From NCBI GenBank assembly GCA_934726055.1, contig CAKVCZ010000002.1, positions 90,171 through 154,170 on the forward strand: DNA of 64,000 nt. The letters run 5' to 3'. This document shows, in pieces, positions 35,622 through 43,627 of this stretch. Below the pieces are notes generated by a model. It saw only the letters and a program-made list of their open reading frames with translations. It was not told the DNA's origin and did no database searches. The translations under genes were made by a program, and so were the position numbers. Position 1 is the first letter of the stretch. The number at the start of each line of letters is the position of its first letter. This DNA is from an uncultured Candidatus Melainabacteria bacterium (GTDB lineage Bacteria > Cyanobacteriota > Vampirovibrionia > Gastranaerophilales > Gastranaerophilaceae).

Positions 35622-37181
35622 TTATACTCCTTTTGGTTTTTTAATTAATAACAGTAGCGGAATTAGCATAAATGTAGCAAAGGCAAACCATCTGAAAGTT
35701 TCTATATAACCCCATAAATGAGCTTGTCTTAAGAGTTCTCCATAAGCTTGTCCTTGTGCCATTCCATACGCAGTTATATTATCTACTGATGTTGAGAATG
35801 CTCCTGCTGCTGCGTTTATTTTTGCAACAAAAACGTCATTGGTGTAATTTAAGTGCCCAGACATCATATTTTGATGTACTTGTGCAAATCTTGAAATCAT
35901 TGTTGTTGAGATTGATGTTCCAATTGCACCACCTGTATTTTTTAATAAATTTTGTAACCCGGATGCGTTTGTTAATTCGCTGTTATCAAGTGTACAGCAA
36001 GAAAGAGGTACAAGTGGAGTTAGTGCAAAGAAAATACCTATTCCGTAACAAATATTTGGAAATGTTATTGAATTTAAATTTATTTCTAAATTAATCATTC
36101 CAAAATACAGGCTGCCTAGTCCTAAAAAGAATAATCCGAGGGCTGCAATACGTCTATCTCCGAGTTTTTTAGAAATAATAAAGTAACTTACAAGTGCAAT
36201 GATGTTTCCTAACCCCCTTGTTCCGAGTGATAATCCGCTCAGATAAGAAGTATAGCCCATTAAATGTTGTAACATAGATGGTAATAGCGTTGCAGAAGCT
36301 AAAAATACTGCCATTAGAATGACTTGTATAAATGTTCCCCAAAAGTAGGTTCTGTCAAAAAGAATTTTTAAATTTAATAGAGGTTCTTTATTTTTTTTGC
36401 TAAATTGCGAAATGAAAAATAATGTTGCACATGTAACAGAGAATGCAGTTACCCAGCAAATCCAAGTTGAACCAAACCAATCTGCATCGTTACCTTTGTC
36501 TAAAACTATTTGCATTGAAATTAACCATAAGGATAAAAAAATTATTCCTTTATAGTCGATTAATACATTTTTTTGTTTTCTTGCATAAGGCGGATCTTCA
36601 AGAATTTTGTGAACCCACAAAGCACAAATAATTCCAAGCGGTATATCAATAACAAAAATTAATTGCCAACAAAGGTTTTCAGTAATCCACCCTCCCAAAA
36701 TAGGTCCTATGATAGGTGCAATAATAAATACCAAACCAAAAACTGCCATAGCTTTTTGGCGTTCATTTTGCGGAAATGCCTCTAAAATAATAGCTTGTCC
36801 TAAAGGCAAAAGTGCTCCGCCACCAATACCTTGAAAGAATCTTGATATAATCATCATTAGCATAGATTGTGAAATAGAACAAAGTAGTGAAGAAACTGTA
36901 AAAAGAATTACTGCCCATATAAGCAGGTTTTTTCTACCCAAAAGTTTTGACATAAACCCGACGAGTGCAATTGCTATACCACTTGCCATAAGATAACTTG
37001 TGATAATCCAGGTGGATTCATTCATACTTATAGATAAAGCTCCAGCGATGTTTGCTAATGCAACGTTTGAAATAGTTTCATTTAATGCAAACATAAATAC
37101 TGCCATCAAAACTGGCCAAGCTGTTGTCCAAGCACTATGTTTAGGTTTCCATTCTTCAATTGTGGTGTAGTCTTCAGACAT
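35622..37181 (-). CDS. emrB: DHA2-type MFS multidrug transporter (EmrB-like), 519 aa
   Basis: Proton-driven drug exporter of the 14-helix DHA2 family. It shows the family sequence MNESTWIITSYLMASGIAIALVG, motif A-like region FMSKLLGRKNLLIWA, and motif C-like GGGALLPLG...IAPIIGPILGGWI. The N-terminus WKPKHSAWTTAWPVLMAVFMF is typical. It works with the HlyD-type adaptor (37184) and the outer-membrane channel (34265). Spacing between the three genes is 1-2 bases. The drug range cannot be read from sequence. Confidence 0.93.
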   Translation of the reverse strand: MSEDYTTIEEWKPKHSAWTTAWPVLMAVFMFALNETISNVALANIAGALSISMNESTWIITSYLMASGIAIALVGFMSKLLGRKNLLIWAVILFTVSSLLCSISQSMLMMIISRFFQGIGGGALLPLGQAIILEAFPQNERQKAMAVFGLVFIIAPIIGPILGGWITENLCWQLIFVIDIPLGIICALWVHKILEDPPYARKQKNVLIDYKGIIFLSLWLISMQIVLDKGNDADWFGSTWICWVTAFSVTCATLFFISQFSKKNKEPLLNLKILFDRTYFWGTFIQVILMAVFLASATLLPSMLQHLMGYTSYLSGLSLGTRGLGNIIALVSYFIISKKLGDRRIAALGLFFLGLGSLYFGMINLEINLNSITFPNICYGIGIFFALTPLVPLSCCTLDNSELTNASGLQNLLKNTGGAIGTSISTTMISRFAQVHQNMMSGHLNYTNDVFVAKINAAAGAFSTSVDNITAYGMAQGQAYGELLRQAHLWGYIETFRWFAFATFMLIPLLLLIKKPKGV

Positions 37182-37183
37182 TT

Positions 37184-38191
37184 TTACCTGTTTTCCCTAA
37201 TATTTACTTTTGGTACAACGCTCATTCCGGGTACAATTTTTTCCATTTGTTCTGGAGAAACGCCTTCAAAAACAATTTTTACGGGAACTCTTTGTACAAT
37301 TTTTACAAAAGAACCTACTGCATTTTCAGGTGGAAACATAGATGATTTTGCTCCTGATGCCCTTTGGATACTATCAACTTTCCCTCTAAATTTTTTGTGA
37401 GGGAATGCATCTACTTTAATATTTACACTTTGTCCAACTTCCATATCTTCAAGTTGATTTTCTTTAAAATTTGCGACAATCCAAACATTTTCAGGAACTA
37501 TTGTCAACAAAGGTGTCCCTGGTTGAACCATCATTCCGACTGCGGCTTTTTTGCCTGTAACTGTTCCTGATTGTGGTGCATATATTTTTGTATATGACAA
37601 GTAAAGTTCAGCTTGTTCTTTTAAGGCTTTTAATTCTGATATTTCTGCATCAGCAACACTTTTTCCTTCGTTTGTCATAAGAGCTTCTTTTGTGTTTGTT
37701 AAATTAGCTTTTGCACTGTCATATTTTGCTTTGGCAATATCATATTCTTGCTTTGATACTGCTCCTGCTTCGTAGGAAGTTTTGTATCTTTCATAATCAG
37801 CTTTTGCTACTTCAATTTGTGTTTGTACCGCATTATGATTTGCAATCGCATTTTTTTGATTTTGAATAGCTTGCTCATATTTTGCACTCGCTTGTGCTAA
37901 TTTTATTTTATAGTCATTATCTTCAATAACTGCTATTAAATCACCGGCTTTTACCTTTTGGTTGTCTTCTACTAAAACTTTTACAAGTTGTCCTGAAACT
38001 TTTGGTGAAACTTGTACAGTCGTCGTTTCAACGTATGCATCATCTGTTGATACATAGCCTGTATAGTGGTAAATTAAGCATAAAATAAGAACACAAGTTG
38101 TAATTATTGTGCCTATAACTAATGGTTTGTTGTTTAAAAAATTTTTTTCAGAATTTGTTTCTGTATTTTCTTTCTCTTGATTGTCTTCCAT
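37184..38191 (-). CDS. emrA: HlyD/EmrA-type membrane fusion protein, 335 aa
   Basis: Periplasmic adaptor joining the MFS pump to the outer-membrane channel. A single N-terminal membrane helix (about 22-44, VIGTIITTCVLILCLIYHY) is followed by a biotinyl-lipoyl part (YVSTDDAYVETTTVQVSPKVSG, LVEDNQKVKAGDLIAVIED), a helical hairpin (ASAKYEQAIQNQKNAIA to ELKALKEQAELYL) and beta-barrel (YAPQSGTVTGKKAAVGMMV). Directly follows the MarR gene. Confidence 0.94.
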   Translation of the reverse strand: MEDNQEKENTETNSEKNFLNNKPLVIGTIITTCVLILCLIYHYTGYVSTDDAYVETTTVQVSPKVSGQLVKVLVEDNQKVKAGDLIAVIEDNDYKIKLAQASAKYEQAIQNQKNAIANHNAVQTQIEVAKADYERYKTSYEAGAVSKQEYDIAKAKYDSAKANLTNTKEALMTNEGKSVADAEISELKALKEQAELYLSYTKIYAPQSGTVTGKKAAVGMMVQPGTPLLTIVPENVWIVANFKENQLEDMEVGQSVNIKVDAFPHKKFRGKVDSIQRASGAKSSMFPPENAVGSFVKIVQRVPVKIVFEGVSPEQMEKIVPGMSVVPKVNIRENR

Positions 38192-38203
38192 TTTCTAATC
38201 CCT

Positions 38204-38671
38204 TTATGCTTGTATTGTTACTACCTCTGATAAAACTTTATGAAGTTTGTTTAATGATTGTGTTAAATCTTCAAGTTGTTGTGTTGAAAAAGTTCTGTTT
38301 AACAAATTTTGTGTACTCGGTTCTATTTTTTGTAGAATTTCTGTGTAAGCTTTCATCCCTAAATCAGTTAATTTCATTTTCTTTACTAGACGTTTGCCTT
38401 TTGTATCGTTAAAACGTTCAACAAAATTCTTCTTTTCAAGTTTATCTAAAATTCTTCCGATTTTCACGGAATCTCTTAGTGCAAGTTTTGCTAAATCTCT
38501 TTGACAAATGTCAGGATTATATTTGATAATATCCATTGTCCTAAATTCGTCGTGAGTAACCGTATTACTGTATTTCTCTATATAATCTTCTTGTATATAT
38601 TTTGCAATTTGTTCAATGGCAAAAAATAAACTCTTATTATATGGAGTGTGATTATGTTTTTGTTTTTCCAT
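38204..38671 (-). CDS. MarR-family transcriptional regulator, 155 aa
   Basis: Winged-helix dimer expected to repress its own efflux operon and release when bound by a toxic ligand. Core: DICQRDLAKLALRDSVKIGRILDKLEKKNFVERF then the wing NDTKGKRLVKKMKLTDLG. The upstream perfect palindrome at 38684-38717 is its probable operator. GGGGAAG precedes the ATG by 2 bases, rather close. It is the first gene of marR-emrA-emrB-outer-membrane-channel. Confidence 0.92.
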   Translation of the reverse strand: MEKQKHNHTPYNKSLFFAIEQIAKYIQEDYIEKYSNTVTHDEFRTMDIIKYNPDICQRDLAKLALRDSVKIGRILDKLEKKNFVERFNDTKGKRLVKKMKLTDLGMKAYTEILQKIEPSTQNLLNRTFSTQQLEDLTQSLNKLHKVLSEVVTIQA

Positions 38672-38683
38672 GTCTTCCCCACT

Positions 38684-38717
38684 ATATTACAAATGAAATG
38701 TATTTCATTTGTAATAT
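38684..38717. promoter_or_regulatory. perfect inverted repeat, likely MarR operator
   Basis: ATATTACAAATGAAAT (38684-38699) and ATTTCATTTGTAATAT (38702-38717) form perfect 16-bp arms around GT, starting 13 bases before the MarR ATG. The size and placement over the probable promoter fit an autorepressor site. Confidence 0.8.
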
Positions 38718-38750
38718 GAAAATGATATCATTTTTAAAAAAATAAGTCAA

Positions 38751-38786
38751 GAAAAAACAAGACTCGATTTTATAATCGAGTCTTGT
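38751..38786 (-). terminator. terminator of the hydrogenase-like gene
   Basis: AACAAGACTCGAT (38756-38768) pairs with ATCGAGTCTTGTT (38774-38786), and the minus strand continues TTTTTTC. Perfect 13-bp stem. Confidence 0.88.
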
Positions 38787-38811
38787 TAGAATATTTGTAA
38801 AGAGAAACTAA

Positions 38812-40485
38812 CTAGGTTTCTTCATTATTTAATGCTTCAGTAAACAAATCTTTTGATATTTTTAGTTCTGCATTTATTTCATCAAGAGTTGTGTAAATTT
38901 TTTGAACTTCATCTTTTGATTGGTTTGCCAATTCACGAACTTCTTTTGCAACAATATCGAATCCAGCTCCTGATTCGCCGGCATGAGCAGCTTCAACGGA
39001 AGCATTAATAGATAATAAAGCTGTTTTAAATGAAATATTTTCAATAGATTTAACAATAGGGTCAAATTTTTCTAACATTTTATCTGCGTTTAAGCTATCT
39101 TGGATGATAGTTTCAAATTTTTGCATTGTTGTTTCTTTGTTTCTCATTATTTTTTCTTTTTCTATTTCAATCATAGACTGTTGATAATAGTGGCAGTTTT
39201 CAGGCTTGTTAAAACCTCTGGAAATTGCCAAAGCCATTTCTTTACAGCTACCATAACCACAAGCTGAGCAATTTTTAATATCTTTTTCTTCGTATTTTAA
39301 CATTGATTCATAAATTCGTTTCAATGCATCATTTGTAATATTGCTCGATGGGATTGTAGAAGATCTATCTACATAAGATCTGTCATACAATCTAGGTTTC
39401 CAATATTTTTCGATACTTTGTCCGATTTTCTTTTGAATTACCTGATCTTTTTGTACTTCATCTTCGTTATTATAATTAGAACCTTGTAAATAGAATTGTT
39501 TTAGCTTTTGTCTTCTTTGTTCAACAAGGCTTTCCAAATAGTCTGCGGATTTATGGTAAACATTAGTTCCTGTACCACCGTTGCATCCTTTATCGCAGTT
39601 TAAGCAGTCAATAATTAAAGGTGCTCTTAAATTTTGAATATCAGAAGGTAATTCATTCAAATATTCATATATAACTTTTGGACCTTCAATCTTTCTAATT
39701 TTGGAACGAATACCATGAGCCCATCTGTCAGCTGTTTCCATCAAACCACCGGGAGTTGAGAATAAGCAGGCTCTTTCCGCAGGAGTATCGTCATAATCAA
39801 GTTTTGGATATGATGATAGAGAAATTCTGTGGTCTTCAATATATTTTTGAAGATTTGCCATTGTAACGTTATAATCACCGTAACCTGTTTCTTCAAATTC
39901 TCTTTTTTTAGCAATACAAGGTGAAATAACCGCAACTTTATGATCTCTATATTGAGGATAAAATTCTTTTATCATTTTTACTGAATGTAACATAGGACTA
40001 TCTGCCGGAGCTAGATACGGTAGTAATTCAGGCTTATACAGTTCACAATATGTAACAATTGCAGGACAAGGCTGTGCAATTACGGTTTTTGGGTTAGCTT
40101 TTTCAATGTAATCCAAATAAGATTTAATAGTTAACTCTGCACCAAAACTTACGTCGAAGTTTGCATCGATACCTATTGATTTAAACCATCCGTTTAAATT
40201 TAGGTATAAATCCGGGAAAGATGCAGCAACAGATGGAGCAACAACCGTAACCATTTTTACTCCTCTGCCTAAATCATAGAAAAATTGTTCAGTATCATCT
40301 ACAATCTTTCTTGCTCCCCAAGAACAAGCTTTGATACATTCTCCACAACCAATGCAGTAGTCGTCATTAATTCTTACATATTCTCCACTACCATCATTTG
40401 CTGGCTTTGAAGGACATGCTGTAATGCATGCGTGGCAATTTCGACATTTGTTCTTGTCAACTTCAATAATCTTAGATAAACCCAT
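38812..40485 (-). CDS. FeFe-hydrogenase-like sensor fused to a chemoreceptor signalling tip, 557 aa
   Basis: Domain order: two [4Fe-4S] ferredoxin motifs (C14-C17-C20-C24 and C44-C47-C50-C54); an FeFe-hydrogenase H-domain (about 75-320) with motifs like the three H-cluster signatures, [24 protein letters not shown] and [14 protein letters not shown]; a further Fe-S motif ([13 protein letters not shown], near 418); then a short MCP cytoplasmic region containing the kinase-binding hairpin tip ([23 protein letters not shown], from about 498). There is no membrane segment. L1 lacks the classical TSCCP pair, as in sensory (group C-like) hydrogenases. Likely a soluble redox or H2 sensor feeding CheA/flagella. 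Nearby, flagellar genes lie at 61.8-63 kb. Confidence 0.85.
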   Translation of the reverse strand: MGLSKIIEVDKNKCRNCHACITACPSKPANDGSGEYVRINDDYCIGCGECIKACSWGARKIVDDTEQFFYDLGRGVKMVTVVAPSVAASFPDLYLNLNGWFKSIGIDANFDVSFGAELTIKSYLDYIEKANPKTVIAQPCPAIVTYCELYKPELLPYLAPADSPMLHSVKMIKEFYPQYRDHKVAVISPCIAKKREFEETGYGDYNVTMANLQKYIEDHRISLSSYPKLDYDDTPAERACLFSTPGGLMETADRWAHGIRSKIRKIEGPKVIYEYLNELPSDIQNLRAPLIIDCLNCDKGCNGGTGTNVYHKSADYLESLVEQRRQKLKQFYLQGSNYNNEDEVQKDQVIQKKIGQSIEKYWKPRLYDRSYVDRSSTIPSSNITNDALKRIYESMLKYEEKDIKNCSACGYGSCKEMALAISRGFNKPENCHYYQQSMIEIEKEKIMRNKETTMQKFETIIQDSLNADKMLEKFDPIVKSIENISFKTALLSINASVEAAHAGESGAGFDIVAKEVRELANQSKDEVQKIYTTLDEINAELKISKDLFTEALNNEET

Positions 40486-40617
40486 AACATCCTCACAATA
40501 TAACTATCATATTCACAATCTCTAGCATACCATAAGTTCATGTTTTGTGCAAATTTTGAAATATTTGTTTTCAGCTTTCTTGTTTTTGAAAAGTTTTTTA
40601 TATAAAATGAAATTGTT

Positions 40618-41442
40618 ATGATAAATATAAAGAGAATTAAATTAGGCAATTTTGAAATTGGCGGGGATAAATTAACAATTTTTGCCGGACCTTGTGCGAT
40701 AGAAAGTTATGATTGTATGGCTCAAGTCGCCGAAAAACTAAAGAAAGTAACGCAAGAATTGGACATAAACTACATATTCAAAGCTTCTTATGATAAAGCA
40801 AATCGCTCAACAATTGATGGATACAGAGGTTTAGGTATAGACAAAGGTCTTGAATATCTTTCCAGAATAAAATCGGAATTTGAAGTACCAATTGTAACAG
40901 ATGTTCATTTACCACAAGATATGAATAAAGTTGCGGAAATTGCGGATGTTATACAAATACCTGCATTTTTGTGCAGACAAACTGATATGCTTGTTTCGGC
41001 AGCAAAAACAGGTAAAATAGTAAACATAAAAAAGGGTCAATTTTTAGCACCTCAACAGATGGAAGCTTTAGGTAAAAAGGTTTCAGATAATGGAAATGAT
41101 AACATTTTGTTTACAGAGCGAGGGGTAACGTTTGGATACAATAATTTGGTTACGGATATGCGTTCAATTCCAATTATGCAAATGATTGGTTATCCTGTTG
41201 TTTTTGATGCTACTCATAGTGTCCAAATGCCTGGAACAAACGGTTGTGCAACAGGTGGAGATAGACGTTGGGTTCCTGTTTTAGCAAAATCAGCAATTGC
41301 AGCAGGTGTAAATGCATTGTTTTTTGAAGTTCATCCTGAGCCTCAAAAAGCTTTATGCGATGGTGATAATATGTTGCCGTTAAATGAGGCTCAAAATTTG
41401 TTCAAAATTTGTAAAGCCATTTTTGATATAGTGAGAGATTAA
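40618..41442 (+). CDS. kdsA: 3-deoxy-D-manno-octulosonate-8-phosphate synthase, 274 aa
   Basis: Condenses PEP with arabinose-5-phosphate to KDO-8-phosphate for LPS core; shows an LPS-type outer membrane. Motifs: FAGPCAIES, FKASYDKANRST, IVTDVH, IQIPAFLCRQTDML, NIKKGQF, DATHSVQMPG, and EVHPEP. A Cys in the AGPC metal motif fits the metal-dependent class. No Shine-Dalgarno site; TATAAA at 40601 lies 11 bases before the ATG, so the leader would be only a few bases long. It is first in the kdsA-MBL-pheS cluster. Confidence 0.96.
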   Translation: MINIKRIKLGNFEIGGDKLTIFAGPCAIESYDCMAQVAEKLKKVTQELDINYIFKASYDKANRSTIDGYRGLGIDKGLEYLSRIKSEFEVPIVTDVHLPQDMNKVAEIADVIQIPAFLCRQTDMLVSAAKTGKIVNIKKGQFLAPQQMEALGKKVSDNGNDNILFTERGVTFGYNNLVTDMRSIPIMQMIGYPVVFDATHSVQMPGTNGCATGGDRRWVPVLAKSAIAAGVNALFFEVHPEPQKALCDGDNMLPLNEAQNLFKICKAIFDIVRD

Positions 41443-41444
41443 TT

Positions 41445-42071
41445 ATGATAGTAGAAACATTTGTGCTTGGCATGTTAGAAAATAATAACTATCTCTTGAT
41501 TGACGAAGTATCAAAGGAAGCGGTTCTTGTTGATTGTTCCGGTTACACAGATGATTTTCAAAAAACTTTAGATAAACATAATGCGAATTTAAAATATATT
41601 CTTATAACACATGGACATTTTGATCATATTTTAGGTTTAAATAAGATTCACGAAAAATACCCAAATGTGCCGATTTATGCTCCTATTGGAGATAAAGATT
41701 TGATAAATGAAGTTGATTCATTTGTTGATAGATACCTTGGAGGTCTTGGTAGAATAGACGTTCCTCCGATTACAAAATATATAGATTCAAATGAAAATTT
41801 AACGATTGGTCTTGAAAATATTAAAATAATTCAAGCTCCGGGACATACAAAAGGTGGTGTTTGTTATTTTGTAGATGATAAATTATTTTCAGGTGATACA
41901 ATATTTTTAGAAAGTGTTGGAAGAACAGATTTACCTGGTGGTAATTTTGAACAGTTAAAATCAAGTATAGTAAATATTTTAGCTAATTTGTCCGATGATA
42001 TTGTAATTTATACAGGTCATGGTATGACAACAACTGTAAAACACGAAAAAGAGAATAATCCAGTTTTATAA
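41445..42071 (+). CDS. metallo-beta-lactamase-fold hydrolase (glyoxalase II-like), 208 aa
   Basis: Binuclear zinc hydrolase fold with THGHFDHILG (HxHxDH, about 64-73), the second His in APGHTKGG, the Asp in LFSGDTIF and the final GHGMTT. Length fits the small YcbL/GloB-like thioesterases. Substrate unknown. ATG lies 2 bases after the kdsA stop; coupled expression is likely. Confidence 0.9.
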   Translation: MIVETFVLGMLENNNYLLIDEVSKEAVLVDCSGYTDDFQKTLDKHNANLKYILITHGHFDHILGLNKIHEKYPNVPIYAPIGDKDLINEVDSFVDRYLGGLGRIDVPPITKYIDSNENLTIGLENIKIIQAPGHTKGGVCYFVDDKLFSGDTIFLESVGRTDLPGGNFEQLKSSIVNILANLSDDIVIYTGHGMTTTVKHEKENNPVL

Positions 42072-42087
42072 ATAAAAGGAAAATAAT

Positions 42088-43122
42088 ATGAAAGAACAAT
42101 TACAAAAAATTTATGATTTAGCAAAAGCTGATTTAGAAAAAGTTCAATCAATTGCAGATATTGAAGATTTCAAGTTAAAATATTTGAGCAGAAAAGGTGA
42201 GTTAAATTCAATTAAAAAGAATTTAAAAGACTTATCTGATGAAGATAAACGTGTTGTTGGTGCGTTTGCAAACGAGGTTGCTAATAATTTAGAAGCCTCA
42301 GCAAAAGAAAAATATGATTTCTTTTATAAAAAAGAATTGGATGAAAAGCTAAAACAGGAAAAAATTGATGTAACGCTTTCCGGTAAATATGTGCAAATGG
42401 GGCATGTTCATCCGATAACAGAAACAATAAATGAAATTACGGATATATTTCATTCTTTAGGATTTTCAGTTGCACCTGATAAAAATTCACCGGAAGTTGA
42501 AACAGAATATTATCATTTTGACGGGTTAAACTTTCCTAAAGACCATCCTGCAAGAGATATGCAAGATACGTTCTATACAAATATTGCTCCTCACGTTATT
42601 TTAAGAGGACAAACTTCAGGAGCTCAAGTTCGTGTAATGGAAGATATGAAACCTCCTATCAGAATTATTGCACCCGGACGTGTTTATAGAAATGAAAATA
42701 TTAATTCAAGAAAAAATAACTTCTTTCACCAAATAGAAGGTTTATATATTGATAAAAATGTAAGCTTTTCTGATTTAAAAGGTGTATTAAATGAATTTTT
42801 AAGATTGTATTTTGGCGCATCAAGACCTACAAGATTTAGAAGTAGTTTTTTCCCATTTACAGAACCGTCTGTTGAAATTGATGTTCAATGTATTATGTGT
42901 CAGGGTAAAGGTTGCAAAACTTGTTCAGGTACAGGTTGGTTAGAAATTTTAGGTGCCGGCATGGTTGATGTAAATGTATTGAAAGGTGTTGGTATTGACC
43001 CTGAGGTATATAGTGGCTTTGCTTTTGGTATGGGGGTTGAAAGACTAGCTATGCTTAAATATGCAATTGATGACATAAGATTATTCTTTAATAATGACGA
43101 AAGATTTTTAAAACAATTTTAA
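42088..43122 (+). CDS. pheS: phenylalanyl-tRNA synthetase alpha subunit, 344 aa
   Basis: Catalytic subunit of the alpha2-beta2 enzyme charging tRNA-Phe. An N-terminal coiled coil (1-85) precedes class II motifs: HPITETINEI, PARDMQDTFYT, LRGQTSGAQVR (motif 2 region), FHQIEGLYID, and the end GFAFGMGVERLAMLKY (motif 3). CIMCQGKGCKTCSGTGWLE (about 270-288) is a Cys-rich loop present in many bacterial PheS proteins. pheT is not adjacent: a terminator follows. AAAGGAAA precedes the ATG. Confidence 0.97.
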   Translation: MKEQLQKIYDLAKADLEKVQSIADIEDFKLKYLSRKGELNSIKKNLKDLSDEDKRVVGAFANEVANNLEASAKEKYDFFYKKELDEKLKQEKIDVTLSGKYVQMGHVHPITETINEITDIFHSLGFSVAPDKNSPEVETEYYHFDGLNFPKDHPARDMQDTFYTNIAPHVILRGQTSGAQVRVMEDMKPPIRIIAPGRVYRNENINSRKNNFFHQIEGLYIDKNVSFSDLKGVLNEFLRLYFGASRPTRFRSSFFPFTEPSVEIDVQCIMCQGKGCKTCSGTGWLEILGAGMVDVNVLKGVGIDPEVYSGFAFGMGVERLAMLKYAIDDIRLFFNNDERFLKQF

Positions 43123-43142
43123 TTTTGTTTAGATATACAAAA

Positions 43143-43177
43143 AGCACGGTAAAGATATTCTTTATACCGTGTTTTTT
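43143..43177. terminator. bidirectional terminator after pheS
   Basis: CACGGTA(AAGA) near 43145 pairs with (TCTTT)ATACCGTG to 43171, followed by TTTTTTT. It also closes the minus-strand gene at 43181. Confidence 0.85.
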
Positions 43178-43180
43178 TAT

Positions 43181-43483
43181 TTAAAAATCTATTGGACCGA
43201 ATTCTTTGAGCTTTTTTAAGTTGTTATTAACTTTTTCAAGAGCTTGTTCGTATTTTTTCTTTTTTGCATTTCCTTTTGCATTTTTTATTTTAACATTTAG
43301 TGCAGTAATTTCTTCATCAAGTTTTCTCACTTTTTGTTTGTGTTCTTCCTGTTTTAAAAAAATAAATCCTGAATATCCGCAATTTTCAGGAATGTGTGAA
43401 AATGCGTTTTCAGGTAAGTTTCCACCGCATTGGTTACAGTGTAAACAGAGTCTTTTGGGAAGATTTTTTTGAAATTCATTCAT
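43181..43483 (-). CDS. zinc-ribbon-like coiled-coil protein, 100 aa
   Basis: Residues 13-36 contain CLHCNQCGGNLPENAF and a later Cys (NCGYSGF), resembling a small metal-binding ribbon. Residues 45-95 form a Lys-rich coiled coil (KLDEEITALNVKIKNAKGNA). No membrane segment or signal peptide. I see no nearby clue to its role. A poor match to any family I know. Confidence 0.6.
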   Translation of the reverse strand: MNEFQKNLPKRLCLHCNQCGGNLPENAFSHIPENCGYSGFIFLKQEEHKQKVRKLDEEITALNVKIKNAKGNAKKKKYEQALEKVNNNLKKLKEFGPIDF

Positions 43484-43627
43484 ACATTAATTATAACAAT
43501 TTTTTTTTATAATAAATCTTGTTAATATTTCTTAATAAAGAGTTTAAAAAGGCAATTTTTACATGGTTTTAGCCTTTATAGTAATATAGAGCACGATATT
43601 AATAAGAAAGTAAAAGGTATAATATAA

